DNA of 64,000 nt, taken from NCBI RefSeq assembly GCF_000346615.1, contig NZ_ANNU01000035.1, forward strand, positions 1 to 64,000, in the 5' to 3' direction. The position numbers and the translations under genes were made by a program. Below the pieces are notes generated by a model, which was given only the letters and a program-made list of their open reading frames with translations, was not told the DNA's origin and made no database searches. Position 1 is the first letter of the stretch, and each line of letters begins with the position of its first letter. This document shows, in pieces, positions 21,022 through 32,491 of the stretch. The stretch comes from Nafulsella turpanensis ZLM-10. GTDB taxonomy: Bacteria > Bacteroidota > Bacteroidia > Cytophagales > Cyclobacteriaceae.

Positions 21022-24000
21022 TTATGCTTCTATTTCTTTAGGCTTTCCGCTTCTTTCACGAGCAGACACTAAGTTATCGTACTCTTCCTGAGAACCTACC
21101 ACTACCTGGCTGAACTGTCGCTGGCCCGTACCTGCAGGAATTAGGTGCCCTACAATTACGTTCTCCTTCAATCCGTTCAACAGGTCGGCCTTTCCTCTGA
21201 TAGACGCTTCGCTCAGCACTTTGGTGGTTTCCTGGAAGGAAGCCGCTGAAATAAAGCTTTCGGTACCTAAGGATGCCTGTGTAATACCCTGCAGGGTAGG
21301 CTGAGAAACAGCTGCCTGCGCATCCCGTACTTCTACCAGTTTCTGGTCATTCCGCTTCAGCTTCGAGTTCTCGTCACGTAAACGTCGGGCAGTAATAATC
21401 ATGCCCGGCTTCAGGGTTGCTGAATCGCCGGCATCTACCACTACCTTCTTATCCAGAATAGAATCGTTCTCTTCAAAGAAGACAAACTTATCTACCTGCT
21501 GGTTCGGCAGGAAGCTGGTGTCCCCTGCATCGAGGATGATCAGTTTCTGCATCATCTGGCGAACAATCACCTCAATGTGCTTATCGTTGATCTTCACACC
21601 CTGCAGACGGTATACTTCCTGTATCTCATTTACAAGATACTCCTGTACCGCAGTTGGTCCTTTGATATTCAGGATATCGGCTGGCGTAATGGCACCGTCC
21701 GATAAAGCATGGCCTGCACGAACAAAGTCATTATCCTGTACCAGGATGTGCTTCGCCAGTGGAACCAGGTAACGCTTCTTCACACCGTCTTTCGACTCGA
21801 TGTAAATTTCGCGGTTACCACGCTTAATACCACCGTATGTTACCACCCCATCGATTTCCGATACTACCGCCGGGTTTGAAGGGTTACGTGCTTCGAAAAG
21901 CTCTGTTACCCTTGGCAGACCACCTGTAATATCTCGTGATTTACCCATTGTACGTGGAATCTTGGCGATTACCTGTCCGCGACGGACTTTATCCCCCTTA
22001 TCCACGGCAAGGTGAGCACCTACCGGTATGTTATAACCTTTAGAATCGTCTTTTCCTGTATTTACAAAAATAGACGGGTTCTTGGTTTTATCTTTCGTAT
22101 CCACAATTACCTTCTCCCGGTGGCCTGTCTGTTCGTCAGACTCTTCACGATAGGTAATTCCTTCTTCAATAGCATCGAACTCAACGGTACCATCCAGTTC
22201 AGAAAGGATTACCGCATTGTATGGATCCCAATAGCAAAGCTGGTCGTTCTTACTTACTTTATCTCCGTCTTTTACCGTCAGGAAGCTACCGTATGGTACG
22301 TGGTTAGAGATAAGCACCTTTCCGCTCTTCGGCTCCACTATCTGGATTTCACCAGAACGACCCATTACTACACTGATTGCCTCTCCCTCCTCGTTGGTGG
22401 TTTGAATGGAGCGAAGCTCTTCAAACTTAATTTCCCCTTCGAATTTGGCGCGGATTTGCGCTTCTACCGCAATGTTAGAGGCAGTACCACCCACGTGGAA
22501 AGTACGAAGTGTCAGCTGTGTACCTGGTTCACCGATTGACTGTGCAGCGATAACACCTACCGCTTCTCCCTGGTGCACCATTTTACCTGAGGCAAGGTTA
22601 CGTCCGTAGCACAAGCTACACACACCCTGGCGCGCCTCGCAGGTCAGTACGGAGCGGATTTCGATGTCCTCTATGCTGGTTTCATCCACACGGGCAGCAA
22701 CCTCCTCCGTAATCTCTTCGCCTGCAGTAATCAGCAGCTCTTCAGTAATCGGATCATATACATCATGAACGGATACACGGCCAAGAATTCGCTCAGAAAG
22801 CGGCTCAACGATATCTTCGTTGTCTTTCAGAGCACTTACGTTGATACCACGCAGGGTTCCGCAATCCTCTTCATTGATGACCACATCCTGGGCCACGTCT
22901 ACCAGACGGCGGGTAAGGTAACCGGCATCGGCTGTTTTAAGGGCCGTATCGGCAAGACCTTTACGGGCACCGTGGGTAGAGATAAAGTATTCGATTACGT
23001 CCAGACCTTCCTTAAAGTTAGAAAGAATCGGGTTTTCAATAATTTCTCCTACTGAGCCCTGGAGGTTTTTCTGTGGCTTGGCCATCAGACCACGCATACC
23101 ACCCAGCTGGCGAATCTGCTCTCGGGAACCACGGGCTCCGGAGTGCATCATCATGTAAATAGAGTTGAAGCCCTGCTTGTCATCCTCCATTTTCTTCATG
23201 AGGCCGTTTGTCAGCTGCGAGTTTACGCGTGTCCAGATATCAATTACCTGGTTGTAACGTTCGTTGTCGGTAATCAGACCCATCAGGTAGTTATTCCATA
23301 CAGCATCTACCTCTTCCTTGGCCTTATCCACCATACCGTCTTTATCTTCCGGTACAAGGATATCTCCTAAGCCCATTGACAAGCCGCCTTTATAAGCTGA
23401 CTGGAAACCTAATTCCTTGATGTCATCGAGGAAGTGAGCGGTACGGGCCATACCAGAAATCTTGAATACCTGCGCAATAATCTGCTGCAGCTTCTTCTTG
23501 GTTAGCAGCTCATCTACATAACCAACCTCTTCCGGTACTACCTGGTTAAAGAGCACACGGCCTGCAACGGTTTCAATAACCTTCGTTTCAAGCTCGTTGG
23601 TTTCAGGGTTACGAACCTTCGTCCGTACATATATGTAAGCGTGCTTGCTTATTTTCTTTTCGTTGATGGCAATTACCACCTCTTCTGCCGAATAGAAGCG
23701 CATACCTTCGCCCGGTACTTTTTCTTCAGGAGTGCTTCTGCGGCCTTTGGTTACATAGTAAAGACCGAGTACCATGTCCTGAGAAGGAACCGTAATAGGC
23801 GCACCGTTGGCAGGGTTCAGGATGTTGTGCGAAGACAACATCAGCATGGAGGCTTCCAGAATGGCTTCATGTCCCAGAGGAACGTGAACCGCCATCTGGT
23901 CACCGTCGAAGTCGGCGTTAAAGGCCGTACATACAAGCGGGTGCAGCTGGATGGCTTTACCTTCTATCAGTTTCGGCTGGAATGCCTGAATACCTAAGCG

Positions 24001-25332
24001 GTGAAGTGTTGGAGCACGGTTCAGCAATACAGGGTGTCCTTTCAGTACATTCTCCAGGATATCCCACACTACCGGGTCTTTGCGGTCTACAATCTTCTTC
24101 GCCGATTTAACGGTTTTAACGATACCACGCTCGATGAGCTTACGGATGACGAATGGCTTAAACAGCTCAGCCGCCATATTCTTAGGCAAACCACATTCAT
24201 GCATCTTCAGCTCAGGACCTACCACAATAACCGAACGACCTGAGTAGTCTACACGCTTACCAAGTAGGTTCTGACGGAAACGGCCCTGCTTACCTTTCAA
24301 CATGTCTGAAAGCGACTTCAGTGCACGGTTACCATCGGAGCGTACTGCATTTACCTTACGGGAGTTATCGAAGAGCGAGTCAACCGCTTCCTGCAGCATA
24401 CGCTTCTCGTTACGGAGAATTACTTCCGGCGCCTTGATATCGATCAGGCGCTTAAGACGGTTGTTACGGATAATTACACGGCGGTACAGGTCATTTAGGT
24501 CGGAAGTCGCAAAGCGGCCTCCATCCAATGGCACTAACGGACGTAACTCCGGTGGAATTACAGGTACCATTTTAATGATCATCCACTCAGGACGGTTCTC
24601 AATACGCGTTTGCGCATCGCGGAAAGCTTCCACTACTTTCAGGCGCTTAAGGGCTTCTGCCTTTCGCTGCTGAGAAGTATCGGTAGCGGCCTGGTGGCGT
24701 AGCTCGTAAGAAAGGTCGTCCAGCGCAATGCGTGAAAGCAGCATTTCCAGCGCTTCGGCACCCATTTTTGCGATAAACTTCTGCGGATCAGTATCGTCGA
24801 GCTGCTGGTTTTCACGAGGAAGCTTGTCCACGATGTCCAGGTACTCATCTTCAGTAAGGAAGTCCATCTTGTTAATACCGTCTTCCTCTTTAACACCCGC
24901 CTGAATTACCACATAGCGCTCGTAATAGATAATCTGGTCGAGTTTTTTGGTTGGCAGGCCTAATAGGTAGCCAATTTTATTTGGAAGTGAACGGAAATAC
25001 CAGATGTGTGCCACCGGTACAACCAGCTCTATGTGTCCCATGCGCTCGCGACGTACCTTCTTCTCGGTTACTTCTACCCCGCAACGGTCACAGATAATTC
25101 CTTTATAACGTATTCTTTTATATTTCCCGCAATGACATTCCCAGTCTTTCACCGGACCGAAGATACGCTCGCAGAACAGGCCACCCATCTCGGGCTTATA
25201 GGTTCTGTAATTGATCGTCTCCGGCTGCGTTACTTCACCATGGCTGCCCTCCAGAATAGATTCCGGAGAGGCCAGGCTTATCGTAACTTTAGAGAAGTCG
25301 TTGTTCAGTTTTTTATTTTTTCTGAATGCCAT
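21022..25332 (-). CDS. rpoC: DNA-directed RNA polymerase subunit beta'
   Basis: Catalytic subunit of RNA polymerase. 1436 aa. The N-terminal zinc-binding cysteines are in [13 protein letters not shown] and CDRCG. The magnesium-binding NADFDGDQM motif lies near residue 470 and the second cysteine cluster [13 protein letters not shown] in the C-terminal third. Bridge-helix and trigger-loop segments are present, including [18 protein letters not shown]. It starts 54 bases after the rpoB stop, a gap that holds a 12-base palindrome. Confidence 0.99.
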   Translation of the reverse strand: MAFRKNKKLNNDFSKVTISLASPESILEGSHGEVTQPETINYRTYKPEMGGLFCERIFGPVKDWECHCGKYKRIRYKGIICDRCGVEVTEKKVRRERMGHIELVVPVAHIWYFRSLPNKIGYLLGLPTKKLDQIIYYERYVVIQAGVKEEDGINKMDFLTEDEYLDIVDKLPRENQQLDDTDPQKFIAKMGAEALEMLLSRIALDDLSYELRHQAATDTSQQRKAEALKRLKVVEAFRDAQTRIENRPEWMIIKMVPVIPPELRPLVPLDGGRFATSDLNDLYRRVIIRNNRLKRLIDIKAPEVILRNEKRMLQEAVDSLFDNSRKVNAVRSDGNRALKSLSDMLKGKQGRFRQNLLGKRVDYSGRSVIVVGPELKMHECGLPKNMAAELFKPFVIRKLIERGIVKTVKSAKKIVDRKDPVVWDILENVLKGHPVLLNRAPTLHRLGIQAFQPKLIEGKAIQLHPLVCTAFNADFDGDQMAVHVPLGHEAILEASMLMLSSHNILNPANGAPITVPSQDMVLGLYYVTKGRRSTPEEKVPGEGMRFYSAEEVVIAINEKKISKHAYIYVRTKVRNPETNELETKVIETVAGRVLFNQVVPEEVGYVDELLTKKKLQQIIAQVFKISGMARTAHFLDDIKELGFQSAYKGGLSMGLGDILVPEDKDGMVDKAKEEVDAVWNNYLMGLITDNERYNQVIDIWTRVNSQLTNGLMKKMEDDKQGFNSIYMMMHSGARGSREQIRQLGGMRGLMAKPQKNLQGSVGEIIENPILSNFKEGLDVIEYFISTHGARKGLADTALKTADAGYLTRRLVDVAQDVVINEEDCGTLRGINVSALKDNEDIVEPLSERILGRVSVHDVYDPITEELLITAGEEITEEVAARVDETSIEDIEIRSVLTCEARQGVCSLCYGRNLASGKMVHQGEAVGVIAAQSIGEPGTQLTLRTFHVGGTASNIAVEAQIRAKFEGEIKFEELRSIQTTNEEGEAISVVMGRSGEIQIVEPKSGKVLISNHVPYGSFLTVKDGDKVSKNDQLCYWDPYNAVILSELDGTVEFDAIEEGITYREESDEQTGHREKVIVDTKDKTKNPSIFVNTGKDDSKGYNIPVGAHLAVDKGDKVRRGQVIAKIPRTMGKSRDITGGLPRVTELFEARNPSNPAVVSEIDGVVTYGGIKRGNREIYIESKDGVKKRYLVPLAKHILVQDNDFVRAGHALSDGAITPADILNIKGPTAVQEYLVNEIQEVYRLQGVKINDKHIEVIVRQMMQKLIILDAGDTSFLPNQQVDKFVFFEENDSILDKKVVVDAGDSATLKPGMIITARRLRDENSKLKRNDQKLVEVRDAQAAVSQPTLQGITQASLGTESFISAASFQETTKVLSEASIRGKADLLNGLKENVIVGHLIPAGTGQRQFSQVVVGSQEEYDNLVSARERSGKPKEIEA

Positions 25333-25386
25333 AGTTGTTGATTGTGTCTTTTAACAAACCGACCAGCTGGTCAACTATAATTGTAA

Positions 25387-28300
25387 TTAGTCGAGGGTAA
25401 TTTCCAGAGCCAATCCTCTGAGCTCATGTACCAGTACATTAAATGACTCAGGGATATTTGGTCGTGGCATATTTTCGCCCTTGACAATGGCTTCGTATGC
25501 TTTGGCACGGCCTACCACGTCATCCGACTTCACGGTAAGAATTTCCTGCAGTACGTTAGCAGCACCAAATGCTTCCAGCGCCCACACTTCCATCTCACCG
25601 AAACGCTGACCACCAAACTGTGCTTTACCACCCAGCGGCTGCTGTGTAATGAGCGAGTAAGGTCCGATTGAACGGGCGTGCATCTTATCGTCTACCAGGT
25701 GACCCAGTTTCAGCATATAGATGATACCCACGGTAACAGGCTGGTCAAAACGGTCGCCGGTTAAGCCATCGTGCAGATACGCACGGCCGAATTCAGGAAG
25801 ACCTGCTTCGGTAAGTTCCGCAGAAACCTGGTCGATGCTTGCTCCGTCGAAGATTGGCGTGGCGTATTTACGATCCAGTTTCTCACCGGCCCATGCCAGT
25901 ACGGTTTCGTAAATCTGCCCGATGTTCATCCTCGAAGGTACACCCAGCGGGTTCAGTACAATATCCATTGGCGTACCGTCTGGCAGGAATGGCATATCTT
26001 CTTCACGAACGATTTTCGCAACCACCCCTTTGTTACCGTGGCGGCCGGCCATTTTATCTCCCACCTTCAGTTTACGCTTTTTGGCGATGTATACTTTTGC
26101 CAGCTGTACGATACCTGCAGGAAGCTCATCCCCTACCTCCAGGGTAAAGCGCTGACGCTTAAAGTTACCTGCGATTTCGTTGCGGCGTTTATTATAGTTC
26201 TTCACCATCTCTCCGATAAGCTCATTGGTGTGCTCATCGTCGGTCCAGTTATCGAGGTTCAGGTCAGAAATAAGGTTAACTTCTTCCTGAACAGCATAAG
26301 TACTCTCATCGCGGTAGATGTTCTTTTCCGGGAAGAGGTTGTTATCGATATTCGCACGGGTAAACTTCACGCCTTTAGAAAGGACTTCATCTCCAAACTT
26401 GTGTTTCACGCCCTGCGATACTTTTCCATCCAGAAGGGCCGCCATTTTATCTACCATCTTCTCACGAAGCTTAAGCAAATCTTTGCTGTAGCGGTTCTTC
26501 AGTACTTCCACCTCTTTCTTGGCTTTCGCTCTGAGGTCTTTATCCTTCTTCGGACGGGAGAACAGTTTGGTATCGATAACCACCCCATTCAATGATGGAG
26601 AGGCTTTCATAGAAGCATCCTTCACATCACCGGCTTTATCACCGAAGATGGCGCGGAGTAGTTTTTCTTCCGGAGTCGGGTCAGTTTCACCTTTAGGGGT
26701 GATTTTACCAATCAGGATATCTCCTTCTTTTACCTCTGCACCTATGCGGATGATACCATTTTCGTCGAGGTTCTTCACTGCCTCTTCGCTTACGTTCGGA
26801 ATTTCGGAAGTTAATTCTTCCTCCCCACGCTTGGTATCACGCACTTCCATTTCAAACTCTTCGATGTGGATAGAAGTAAAGATATCGTCCTTCACCACTT
26901 TCTCGGAGATTACAATGGCATCCTCAAAGTTGTAACCCTGCCATGGCATGAAGGCTACCTTCATGTTCCGGCCTAATGCCAGCTCACCACCTTCAGTGGC
27001 ATATCCTTCACAAAGTATCTGGCCTTTGGTTACCCTGTCGCCCTTATGCACCATTGGTGTAAGGTTGATGCAGGTATCCTGGTTGGTACGCTGGAATTTG
27101 GTAAGGTTATGGGTAATCAGTTCCTCGTCGAAAGAAACCAGTTTCTGCTCTTCCGTCTTATCGTAGCGAACCACTATTTTAGTAGCATCCACAAATACGA
27201 TTTCACCATCGGCCCAGGCAGTAACCAATGCCCTGGAGTCGCGGGCAATACGTCCTTCCAGACCTGTACCTACTATCGGGGCCTGCGGCCTTAACAGAGG
27301 AACTGCCTGGCGCTGCATGTTTGAACCCATCAGGGCACGGTTAGCATCGTCATGCTCCAGGAACGGAATCATGGAAGCGGCAACCGACACAATCTGGTTC
27401 GGTGCAATATCCATATAGGTAAGCTGGTTCGGCTCTACTACCGGGAAGTCACCTTCATAACGGGCTTTCACCCTGTCATTCACATATTTACCTTTTTCAT
27501 CGATAGGGGCATTCGCCTGTGCGATGTTATGGGTATCTTCTTCTTCGGCCGTCAGGTAAATAACATCTTCTGTTACGGTACCATCATTAACTTTTCTGTA
27601 CGGAGTTTCGATAAAGCCCATGTGGTTCACTTTCGCGTGTACACACAGCGAGGAAATCAATCCAATGTTCGGGCCTTCCGGTGTTTCAATGGTACACAAA
27701 CGGCCATAGTGGGTATAGTGGACGTCACGTACCTCAAAGCCTGCGCGTTCGCGGCTCAAACCACCAGGCCCCAGTGCCGACATTCTACGCTTATGCGTAA
27801 CTTCCGCCAGCGGGTTTGTCTGGTCCATGAACTGAGATAGCTGGTTGGTTCCGAAGAAGCTGTTGATTACTGATGAAAGCGTACGGGCATTAATCAGGTC
27901 AACCGGCTTAAACTCTTCGTTGTCGCGCACGTTCATACGCTCCTTAATAGTACGGGCCATACGGGCGAGGCCTACGCCAAACTGGGCATAAAGCTGTTCC
28001 CCTACCGTACGCACCCGACGATTGCTCAGGTGGTCAATATCATCTACTACCGCCTTAGAGTTGATCAGGGTGATCAGGAACTTAACGATACTGATAATAT
28101 CCTGTGTCGTCAATACTTTCGTATCCGCAGCGATTTCCAGTCCGAGCTTTTTATTGATTCTGTAGCGGCCCACTTCGCCTAAGTCGTAACGCTTATCGCT
28201 AAAGAAAAGGCTCTGGATTACATCACGAGCTGTCTGCTCATCAGGAGCTTCAGTATTCCGCAGCTGGCGATATATCTGTTCTACCGCTTCTTTCTCAGAG

Positions 28301-29253
28301 TTTGAATTATCTTTCTGAAGGGTATTATATATTATAGTATAGTCATTGATATTGATATCTTCTCTGTGCAGGATGATCGACTTTGTGCCTGAATCCATGA
28401 TCACATCAATATCTTCTGCCGCCAGTACGGAATCCCTTTCCAGGAGTACTTCGTTCCGGTCAATTGAAACTACCTCACCGGTATCTTCATCCACGAAGTC
28501 TTCTGTCCAGGTCCGTAAAACACGTGCAGCCAGACGGCGGTCTACCACCTTCTTAAGGTTTGCCTTGGTCGCCTGTACTTCTTCCGAAAGACCAAACAGA
28601 TCCAGGATTTCTTTATCAGTACCATAACCGATGGCGCGCAGCAGAGTGGTTACCGGGAATTTTTTCTTCCTGTCGATATAAGCATACATCACGTTGTTTA
28701 CGTCTGTAGCAAATTCGATCCAGGAGCCTTTGAATGGTATAATTCTGGCAGAGTATAACTTGGTACCGTTCGTATGCTTGCTTTGTGCAAAGAAAACCCC
28801 TGGTGAACGGTGAAGCTGGGAAACAATTACCCTTTCTGCTCCATTTATCACAAAAGATCCCTTCTCTGTCATGTAAGGGATATTGCCTAAAAATACTTCC
28901 TGCTCAATGGTTTCAAAGTCTTCATTATCTTCATCATTGCAGGAAAGGCGTAGCTTTGCCTTTAGAGGCACCGCATAGGTGAGTCCTCTGTCAACACATT
29001 CTTCAACAGAATATTTCGGCGGATCAACCAGGTAATCGATAAATTCCAGTACGAAATTTTCGCGGGAATCGGAAATGGGGAAGTTCTCGGAGAAAACCTT
29101 AAACAGCCCTTCCTGCGTACGCTTCTCTGCTGGAGTTTCCAGTTGAAGAAAATCTTTGTATGATTGTAGCTGAACGTCGAGAAAATCCGGATAATCAATT
29201 ACCGACTTGATTGAGGAAAAACTAATCCGTTCTTTTATATTTGTCTTAGCCAA
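25387..29253 (-). CDS. rpoB: DNA-directed RNA polymerase subunit beta, TTG start
   Basis: RNA polymerase subunit that forms the rifampicin pocket and part of the active-site cleft. 1288 aa. The rifampicin region reads [20 protein letters not shown] and [19 protein letters not shown], and the C-terminus has the [19 protein letters not shown] segment. The start codon is TTG at 29251-29253. Upstream in frame a stop occurs after four codons with no ATG, and the next internal ATG is far inside the conserved protein, so TTG is the only reasonable start. A leader with hairpins precedes it. Confidence 0.98.
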   Translation of the reverse strand: MAKTNIKERISFSSIKSVIDYPDFLDVQLQSYKDFLQLETPAEKRTQEGLFKVFSENFPISDSRENFVLEFIDYLVDPPKYSVEECVDRGLTYAVPLKAKLRLSCNDEDNEDFETIEQEVFLGNIPYMTEKGSFVINGAERVIVSQLHRSPGVFFAQSKHTNGTKLYSARIIPFKGSWIEFATDVNNVMYAYIDRKKKFPVTTLLRAIGYGTDKEILDLFGLSEEVQATKANLKKVVDRRLAARVLRTWTEDFVDEDTGEVVSIDRNEVLLERDSVLAAEDIDVIMDSGTKSIILHREDININDYTIIYNTLQKDNSNSEKEAVEQIYRQLRNTEAPDEQTARDVIQSLFFSDKRYDLGEVGRYRINKKLGLEIAADTKVLTTQDIISIVKFLITLINSKAVVDDIDHLSNRRVRTVGEQLYAQFGVGLARMARTIKERMNVRDNEEFKPVDLINARTLSSVINSFFGTNQLSQFMDQTNPLAEVTHKRRMSALGPGGLSRERAGFEVRDVHYTHYGRLCTIETPEGPNIGLISSLCVHAKVNHMGFIETPYRKVNDGTVTEDVIYLTAEEEDTHNIAQANAPIDEKGKYVNDRVKARYEGDFPVVEPNQLTYMDIAPNQIVSVAASMIPFLEHDDANRALMGSNMQRQAVPLLRPQAPIVGTGLEGRIARDSRALVTAWADGEIVFVDATKIVVRYDKTEEQKLVSFDEELITHNLTKFQRTNQDTCINLTPMVHKGDRVTKGQILCEGYATEGGELALGRNMKVAFMPWQGYNFEDAIVISEKVVKDDIFTSIHIEEFEMEVRDTKRGEEELTSEIPNVSEEAVKNLDENGIIRIGAEVKEGDILIGKITPKGETDPTPEEKLLRAIFGDKAGDVKDASMKASPSLNGVVIDTKLFSRPKKDKDLRAKAKKEVEVLKNRYSKDLLKLREKMVDKMAALLDGKVSQGVKHKFGDEVLSKGVKFTRANIDNNLFPEKNIYRDESTYAVQEEVNLISDLNLDNWTDDEHTNELIGEMVKNYNKRRNEIAGNFKRQRFTLEVGDELPAGIVQLAKVYIAKKRKLKVGDKMAGRHGNKGVVAKIVREEDMPFLPDGTPMDIVLNPLGVPSRMNIGQIYETVLAWAGEKLDRKYATPIFDGASIDQVSAELTEAGLPEFGRAYLHDGLTGDRFDQPVTVGIIYMLKLGHLVDDKMHARSIGPYSLITQQPLGGKAQFGGQRFGEMEVWALEAFGAANVLQEILTVKSDDVVGRAKAYEAIVKGENMPRPNIPESFNVLVHELRGLALEITLD

Positions 29254-29377
29254 TTCTGTAGAAATTTAAAGGATCCAAATAAACAGATATTTGTTTGTAC
29301 AACTCAAACAGAATTTTAATAGTTCATGGCTGGCATATTCATACCGGGCACAACTCTGTTTAGGTACAAACAGGAAA

Positions 29378-29432
29378 AGACCTGACTCAATTGCCAGGCC
29401 TAAACTATTTGGCGGACCAATGTAACTGGTCC
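29378..29432 (-). promoter_or_regulatory. Attenuator-like hairpins between rplL and rpoB
   Basis: The 184-base rplL-rpoB gap holds several hairpins in minus-strand RNA. One has arms 29414-29419 and 29427-29432 (GGACCA/TGGTCC). The next has arms 29378-29384 and 29395-29401 (7 bp, one G-U) followed by only UUUUCC, a weak terminator. A further 6-bp hairpin lies at 29356-29373. Partial termination here would lower rpoBC output relative to rplKAJL, as known for other bacteria. No clear promoter is seen in the gap. Confidence 0.5.
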
Positions 29433-29437
29433 ATATT

Positions 29438-29815
29438 TTATTTCAATTCTACTTCAGCACCAGCTTCTTCAAGTTGTTTTTTCAGTGCTTCCGCTTCATC
29501 CTTCGCAATCCCTTCTTTGATAGCTTTAGGGGCGCTGTCTACAATTTCTTTTGCTTCCTTAAGACCAAGGCCGGTTAATTCTTTTACCAGTTTAACTACT
29601 GCAAGCTTAGCGCTTCCAGCTGATTTCAGAACTACGTCGAACTCAGTCTGCTCTGCAGCAGCTTCTCCTTCAGCACCACCACCGGCTGCCATTACTGGAG
29701 CAGCAGCAGCAGCTGGCTCAATTCCGTACTCGTCTTTAAGGATTCCAGCTAATTCGTTAACTTCTTTTACAGTAAGGTTAACTAATTGCTCTGCAAATGC
29801 TTTTAAATCTGCCAT
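29438..29815 (-). CDS. rplL: 50S ribosomal protein L7/L12
   Basis: Stalk protein that recruits translation GTPases. 125 aa. It has an N-terminal dimerisation helix, an Ala/Gly-rich hinge (about residues 34-52) and a C-terminal domain with [20 protein letters not shown]. It lies 37 bases after rplJ. Confidence 0.98.
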   Translation of the reverse strand: MADLKAFAEQLVNLTVKEVNELAGILKDEYGIEPAAAAAPVMAAGGGAEGEAAAEQTEFDVVLKSAGSAKLAVVKLVKELTGLGLKEAKEIVDSAPKAIKEGIAKDEAEALKKQLEEAGAEVELK

Positions 29816-29852
29816 TTTAGGTAATTTTAATTAATTAGTTTACAATTCGATT

Positions 29853-30377
29853 TTAGCGTTCAGAAAGGGTTTTCACCAGGCCAGCGATGGTATGTTTGCC
29901 ACTGTTGAGGGCACCCAATACATTCTGGACAGGGGAGTTCAGCAATCCGATAATTTCGCCGATAAGCTCTTCTTTCGATTTAAGCTTGCTCAGCATGTCA
30001 AGATTTTCTGCTCCTATAAAGAGATCGGTATCGATGGAAGCGCCCTTTAAGGTCAGTTTATCTTTATGTTTTTTCTTAAATTCCAGGATTGCCTTTGCCG
30101 GAGCGTTGCTGTTCTCTTTTGAAAACATTACACCGGAAAAACCTTTCAGCACATCTTTATCAAGGGCTGAGAAATCAGCATCCATTGGTTCGAGTGCTTT
30201 TTGAATAAAAGTATTTTTGATTACTTTATATTCAATATTGTTCTTGAAGCAGATTCTGCGGAACTCATTCACCTGAGCAACTGACAAACCAGAGGCGTCT
30301 GTTACATAAAAGTGCGCATTTTCCTGAAACTTTTGCTTCAGCTCTTCTATTACTTGTGCTTTTTCTTCTCTGGTCAT
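29853..30377 (-). CDS. rplJ: 50S ribosomal protein L10
   Basis: Stalk base that holds L7/L12 dimers. 174 aa with FYVTDASGLSVAQVNEFR, FKNNIEYKVIKNTFIQKAL and a C-terminal helical stretch for L12 binding. The rplA-rplJ gap is only 2 bases, so the classic L10 leader operator found between these genes in E. coli cannot be present in that form. Confidence 0.97.
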   Translation of the reverse strand: MTREEKAQVIEELKQKFQENAHFYVTDASGLSVAQVNEFRRICFKNNIEYKVIKNTFIQKALEPMDADFSALDKDVLKGFSGVMFSKENSNAPAKAILEFKKKHKDKLTLKGASIDTDLFIGAENLDMLSKLKSKEELIGEIIGLLNSPVQNVLGALNSGKHTIAGLVKTLSER

Positions 30378-30379
30378 GA

Positions 30380-31078
30380 TTACAATCCTGCTATGGTACT
30401 TTTATCAATAGATATTCCCGGGCTCATGGTACTGGAGAGGGAAATGCTCCTGAAATAGGTTCCTTTTGCAGCAGAGGGCTTTAATTTCGCAATGGTTTGC
30501 AGCATCTCAGTGATATTCTCGCGGATTTTGTCTGAATCGAAAGATGCTTTTCCTATGCTTGCATGGATGATGCCGAATTTATCAACTTTGAAGTCGATTT
30601 TACCGGTTTTCACTTCCTGCACTGCTTTGCCTACTTCCATGGTTACCGTACCTGCTTTTGGGTTTGGCATTAAGCCACGCGGACCTAATACACGGCCCAG
30701 CTTACCTACTTTTGCCATTACGGTTGGCATGGTAATAATCACATCGATGTCCGTCCAACCACCTTCTATTTTAGAAATGTAGTCATCCAGTCCTACGTAA
30801 TCTGCACCAGCATCTTTTGCTTCCTGCTCTTTGTCAGGCGTGCAAAGAACTAATACCTTTACATCTTTACCTGTACCATGTGGCAGTGCTACAACGCCTC
30901 TTACCATTTGGTCGGCTTTACGAGGATCTACGCCAAGCCTTATGTCAAGATCTACAGAAGCATCGAATTTAGTAAGAGATATTTCTTTTACCAGGGCTGC
31001 TGCTTCCTCAAGAGAATAGCTCTTGTTTGCATCAACCTTGCTTCTGGCCTCTTTTTGCTTTTTTGTTAACTTTGCCAT
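30380..31078 (-). CDS. rplA: 50S ribosomal protein L1
   Basis: L1-stalk protein that helps release deacylated tRNA. 232 aa with [33 protein letters not shown] and the signature [19 protein letters not shown]. It lies 6 bases after rplK. Confidence 0.98.
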   Translation of the reverse strand: MAKLTKKQKEARSKVDANKSYSLEEAAALVKEISLTKFDASVDLDIRLGVDPRKADQMVRGVVALPHGTGKDVKVLVLCTPDKEQEAKDAGADYVGLDDYISKIEGGWTDIDVIITMPTVMAKVGKLGRVLGPRGLMPNPKAGTVTMEVGKAVQEVKTGKIDFKVDKFGIIHASIGKASFDSDKIRENITEMLQTIAKLKPSAAKGTYFRSISLSSTMSPGISIDKSTIAGL

Positions 31079-31084
31079 TTTCCT

Positions 31085-31531
31085 TTAAACGTTTTGCCAA
31101 GGTGCATCACCTGTTACTTTAAGACCCATACTGCGGGCCGTTCCTGCCACCATTTTCATGGCTGACTCTACTTCAAAAGCATTGAGGTCAGGCATTTTTG
31201 TCTCAGCAATTTCTCTTACCTGGTCCCAGCTTACAGAACCTACTTTATTCCTGTTTGGCTCAGCAGAACCTTTTTTAGCTTTAGCAGCCTGTAGTAACAG
31301 AACCGGTGCCGGAGGCGTTTTCACAACAAATTCAAACGACTTGTCTGAATAGATTGTAATTAACACTGGCACCACCTGTCCAGCCTTATCCTGTGTTCTG
31401 GCATTAAACTGCTTACAGAACTCCATGATGTTTAGGCCTTTACTACCCAGAGCAGGACCTACAGGCGGAGAAGGGTTGGCTGCCCCACCTTTTATTTGCA
31501 ATTTCAGATAACCAGTAACTTCTTTAGCCAT
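31085..31531 (-). CDS. rplK: 50S ribosomal protein L11
   Basis: GTPase-centre protein, target of thiopeptides and needed for the stringent response in other bacteria. 148 aa, with [20 protein letters not shown] near the N-terminus and the C-terminal rRNA-binding [20 protein letters not shown] region. It lies 4 bases after nusG. Confidence 0.98.
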   Translation of the reverse strand: MAKEVTGYLKLQIKGGAANPSPPVGPALGSKGLNIMEFCKQFNARTQDKAGQVVPVLITIYSDKSFEFVVKTPPAPVLLLQAAKAKKGSAEPNRNKVGSVSWDQVREIAETKMPDLNAFEVESAMKMVAGTARSMGLKVTGDAPWQNV

Positions 31532-31535
31532 TGTG

Positions 31536-32090
31536 CTATTCTTGTTTTTCTACTTGCATGTAATTCAATTCCACTGGAGTGTTCCGGCCGAATATTTTCA
31601 CCGTTACATTGAGCTTTTTACGCTCCTCAAACACTTCTTCCACCACTCCGGTAAAGCCACTGAACGGGCCGTCCATTACCTTTACCGACTCTCCAACGAT
31701 GTACGGTGTTTCTAACTTCTCGCCTGCATCCTCCACTTCATCAACCCTACCGAGTATCCTGTTTATTTCGGATTGTCTGAGCGGCACAGGGGTCTTTGCA
31801 TTACCCTCGCCGGAACCTAGGAATCCAATAACGCCTGGTATACTATCAATTACATGGTAAGCTTCGCCATGGCTTAAGTCTGCCGAAACAATAACATAGC
31901 CCGGAAAAAAGTTGCGTTCCCGCACTCTCTTCTTACCATTTCTCATTTCATAGACTTTCTCTGAAGGGATCAGCACCTGTGGAATAAACTCTTCCAAACC
32001 CGCCCTGGCCACTTCCGTGTCCAGATAAGACTTGATCTTTTTTTCCTGGCCGCTCACAACCCTCAGTACATACCATTTTAATTCGCTCAT
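31536..32090 (-). CDS. nusG: Transcription termination/antitermination protein NusG
   Basis: RNA polymerase-binding elongation factor that couples to ribosomes or Rho. 184 aa. The N-terminal NGN domain contains [14 protein letters not shown] and [10 protein letters not shown]. The C-terminal KOW domain contains [16 protein letters not shown]. It lies 24 bases after secE and 4 before rplK. Confidence 0.97.
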   Translation of the reverse strand: MSELKWYVLRVVSGQEKKIKSYLDTEVARAGLEEFIPQVLIPSEKVYEMRNGKKRVRERNFFPGYVIVSADLSHGEAYHVIDSIPGVIGFLGSGEGNAKTPVPLRQSEINRILGRVDEVEDAGEKLETPYIVGESVKVMDGPFSGFTGVVEEVFEERKKLNVTVKIFGRNTPVELNYMQVEKQE

Positions 32091-32114
32091 CTGTAACTCT
32101 TCCTTAGGCGATAT

Positions 32115-32303
32115 TTATTGGTTATAAAACCATTCCAGGGCATTCTCAAACATTATGTCGATAACGCCGATTACTAAAGCAAAGATCAGGGAAGCTACCA
32201 AAACAAGAACGGAACTATTCTGCAATTCTCCGTATTTTGGCCATGATACTTTGTGCTTCATCTCTTCGTAAGACTCACGCACAAATGATTTTAATTTTTC
32301 CAT
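32115..32303 (-). CDS. secE: Preprotein translocase subunit SecE
   Basis: Small membrane partner of SecY. 62 aa from the ATG at 32303 (MEKLKSFVRESYEEMKHKV). An amphipathic N-terminal helix with KVSWPK is followed by one transmembrane helix (about 30-52) with SSVLVLVASLIFALVIGV. An upstream frame start at 32348 lies inside tRNA-Trp and is rejected. It is followed by nusG. Confidence 0.95.
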   Translation of the reverse strand: MEKLKSFVRESYEEMKHKVSWPKYGELQNSSVLVLVASLIFALVIGVIDIMFENALEWFYNQ

Positions 32304-32317
32304 TGCTTTTAGTTTTG

Positions 32318-32390
32318 CACGGGCGGTAGGACTCGAACCTACAACCAATGGTTTTGGAGACCACTACTCTACCAATTGAGCTACGCCCGT
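32318..32390 (-). tRNA. tRNA-Trp (CCA anticodon)
   Basis: A full cloverleaf on the minus strand, 73 nt. The 7-bp acceptor ACGGGCG/CGCCCGT has a G discriminator, the D arm contains GCTCAATTGGTAGAG, and the anticodon stem GTGGT/ACCAT encloses CTCCAAA with anticodon CCA. The T arm is GTAGG/CCTAC with TTCGAGT. The 3' CCA is not encoded. It lies just upstream of secE and is probably cotranscribed with it. Confidence 0.97.
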
Positions 32391-32413
32391 TTGTGCTCTC
32401 CAAAAGAGAGCTG

Positions 32414-32444
32414 CAAAGATATGTAATTTTATAAGACAAACAAA
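32414..32444 (-). promoter_or_regulatory. Promoter of the tRNA-Trp-secE-nusG-rplKAJL-rpoBC unit
   Basis: On the minus strand TTTG (32441-32444), a 19-base spacer and TATCTTTG (32414-32421) match the -33/-7 consensus. The -33 element lies in the tail of the tuf terminator. Transcription would start about 15-20 bases before tRNA-Trp. Confidence 0.7.
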
Positions 32445-32473
32445 AGCGTTCCTGAAATTTTCAGAAACGCTTT
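32443..32473 (-). terminator. Terminator after tuf
   Basis: A 13-bp stem (32443-32455 with 32461-32473, one G-U) and a 5-base loop, followed by a T-rich tail on the minus strand. It lies 18 bases after the tuf stop. Confidence 0.8.
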
Positions 32474-32491
32474 GCCTGCTATAAAATATTC

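Noticed and set aside
25361-25372. Palindrome GACCAGCTGGTC in the rpoB-rpoC gap
   Set aside because: It has no loop for an RNA hairpin, and nothing around it suggests an operator inside this operon.
21022-29253. Long plus-strand frames opposite rpoB and rpoC
   Set aside because: They are complements of highly conserved genes, kept open by codon bias, and match no protein family.
32304-32348. N-terminal extension of SecE
   Set aside because: It lies inside the tRNA-Trp gene, and the family start is at 32303.
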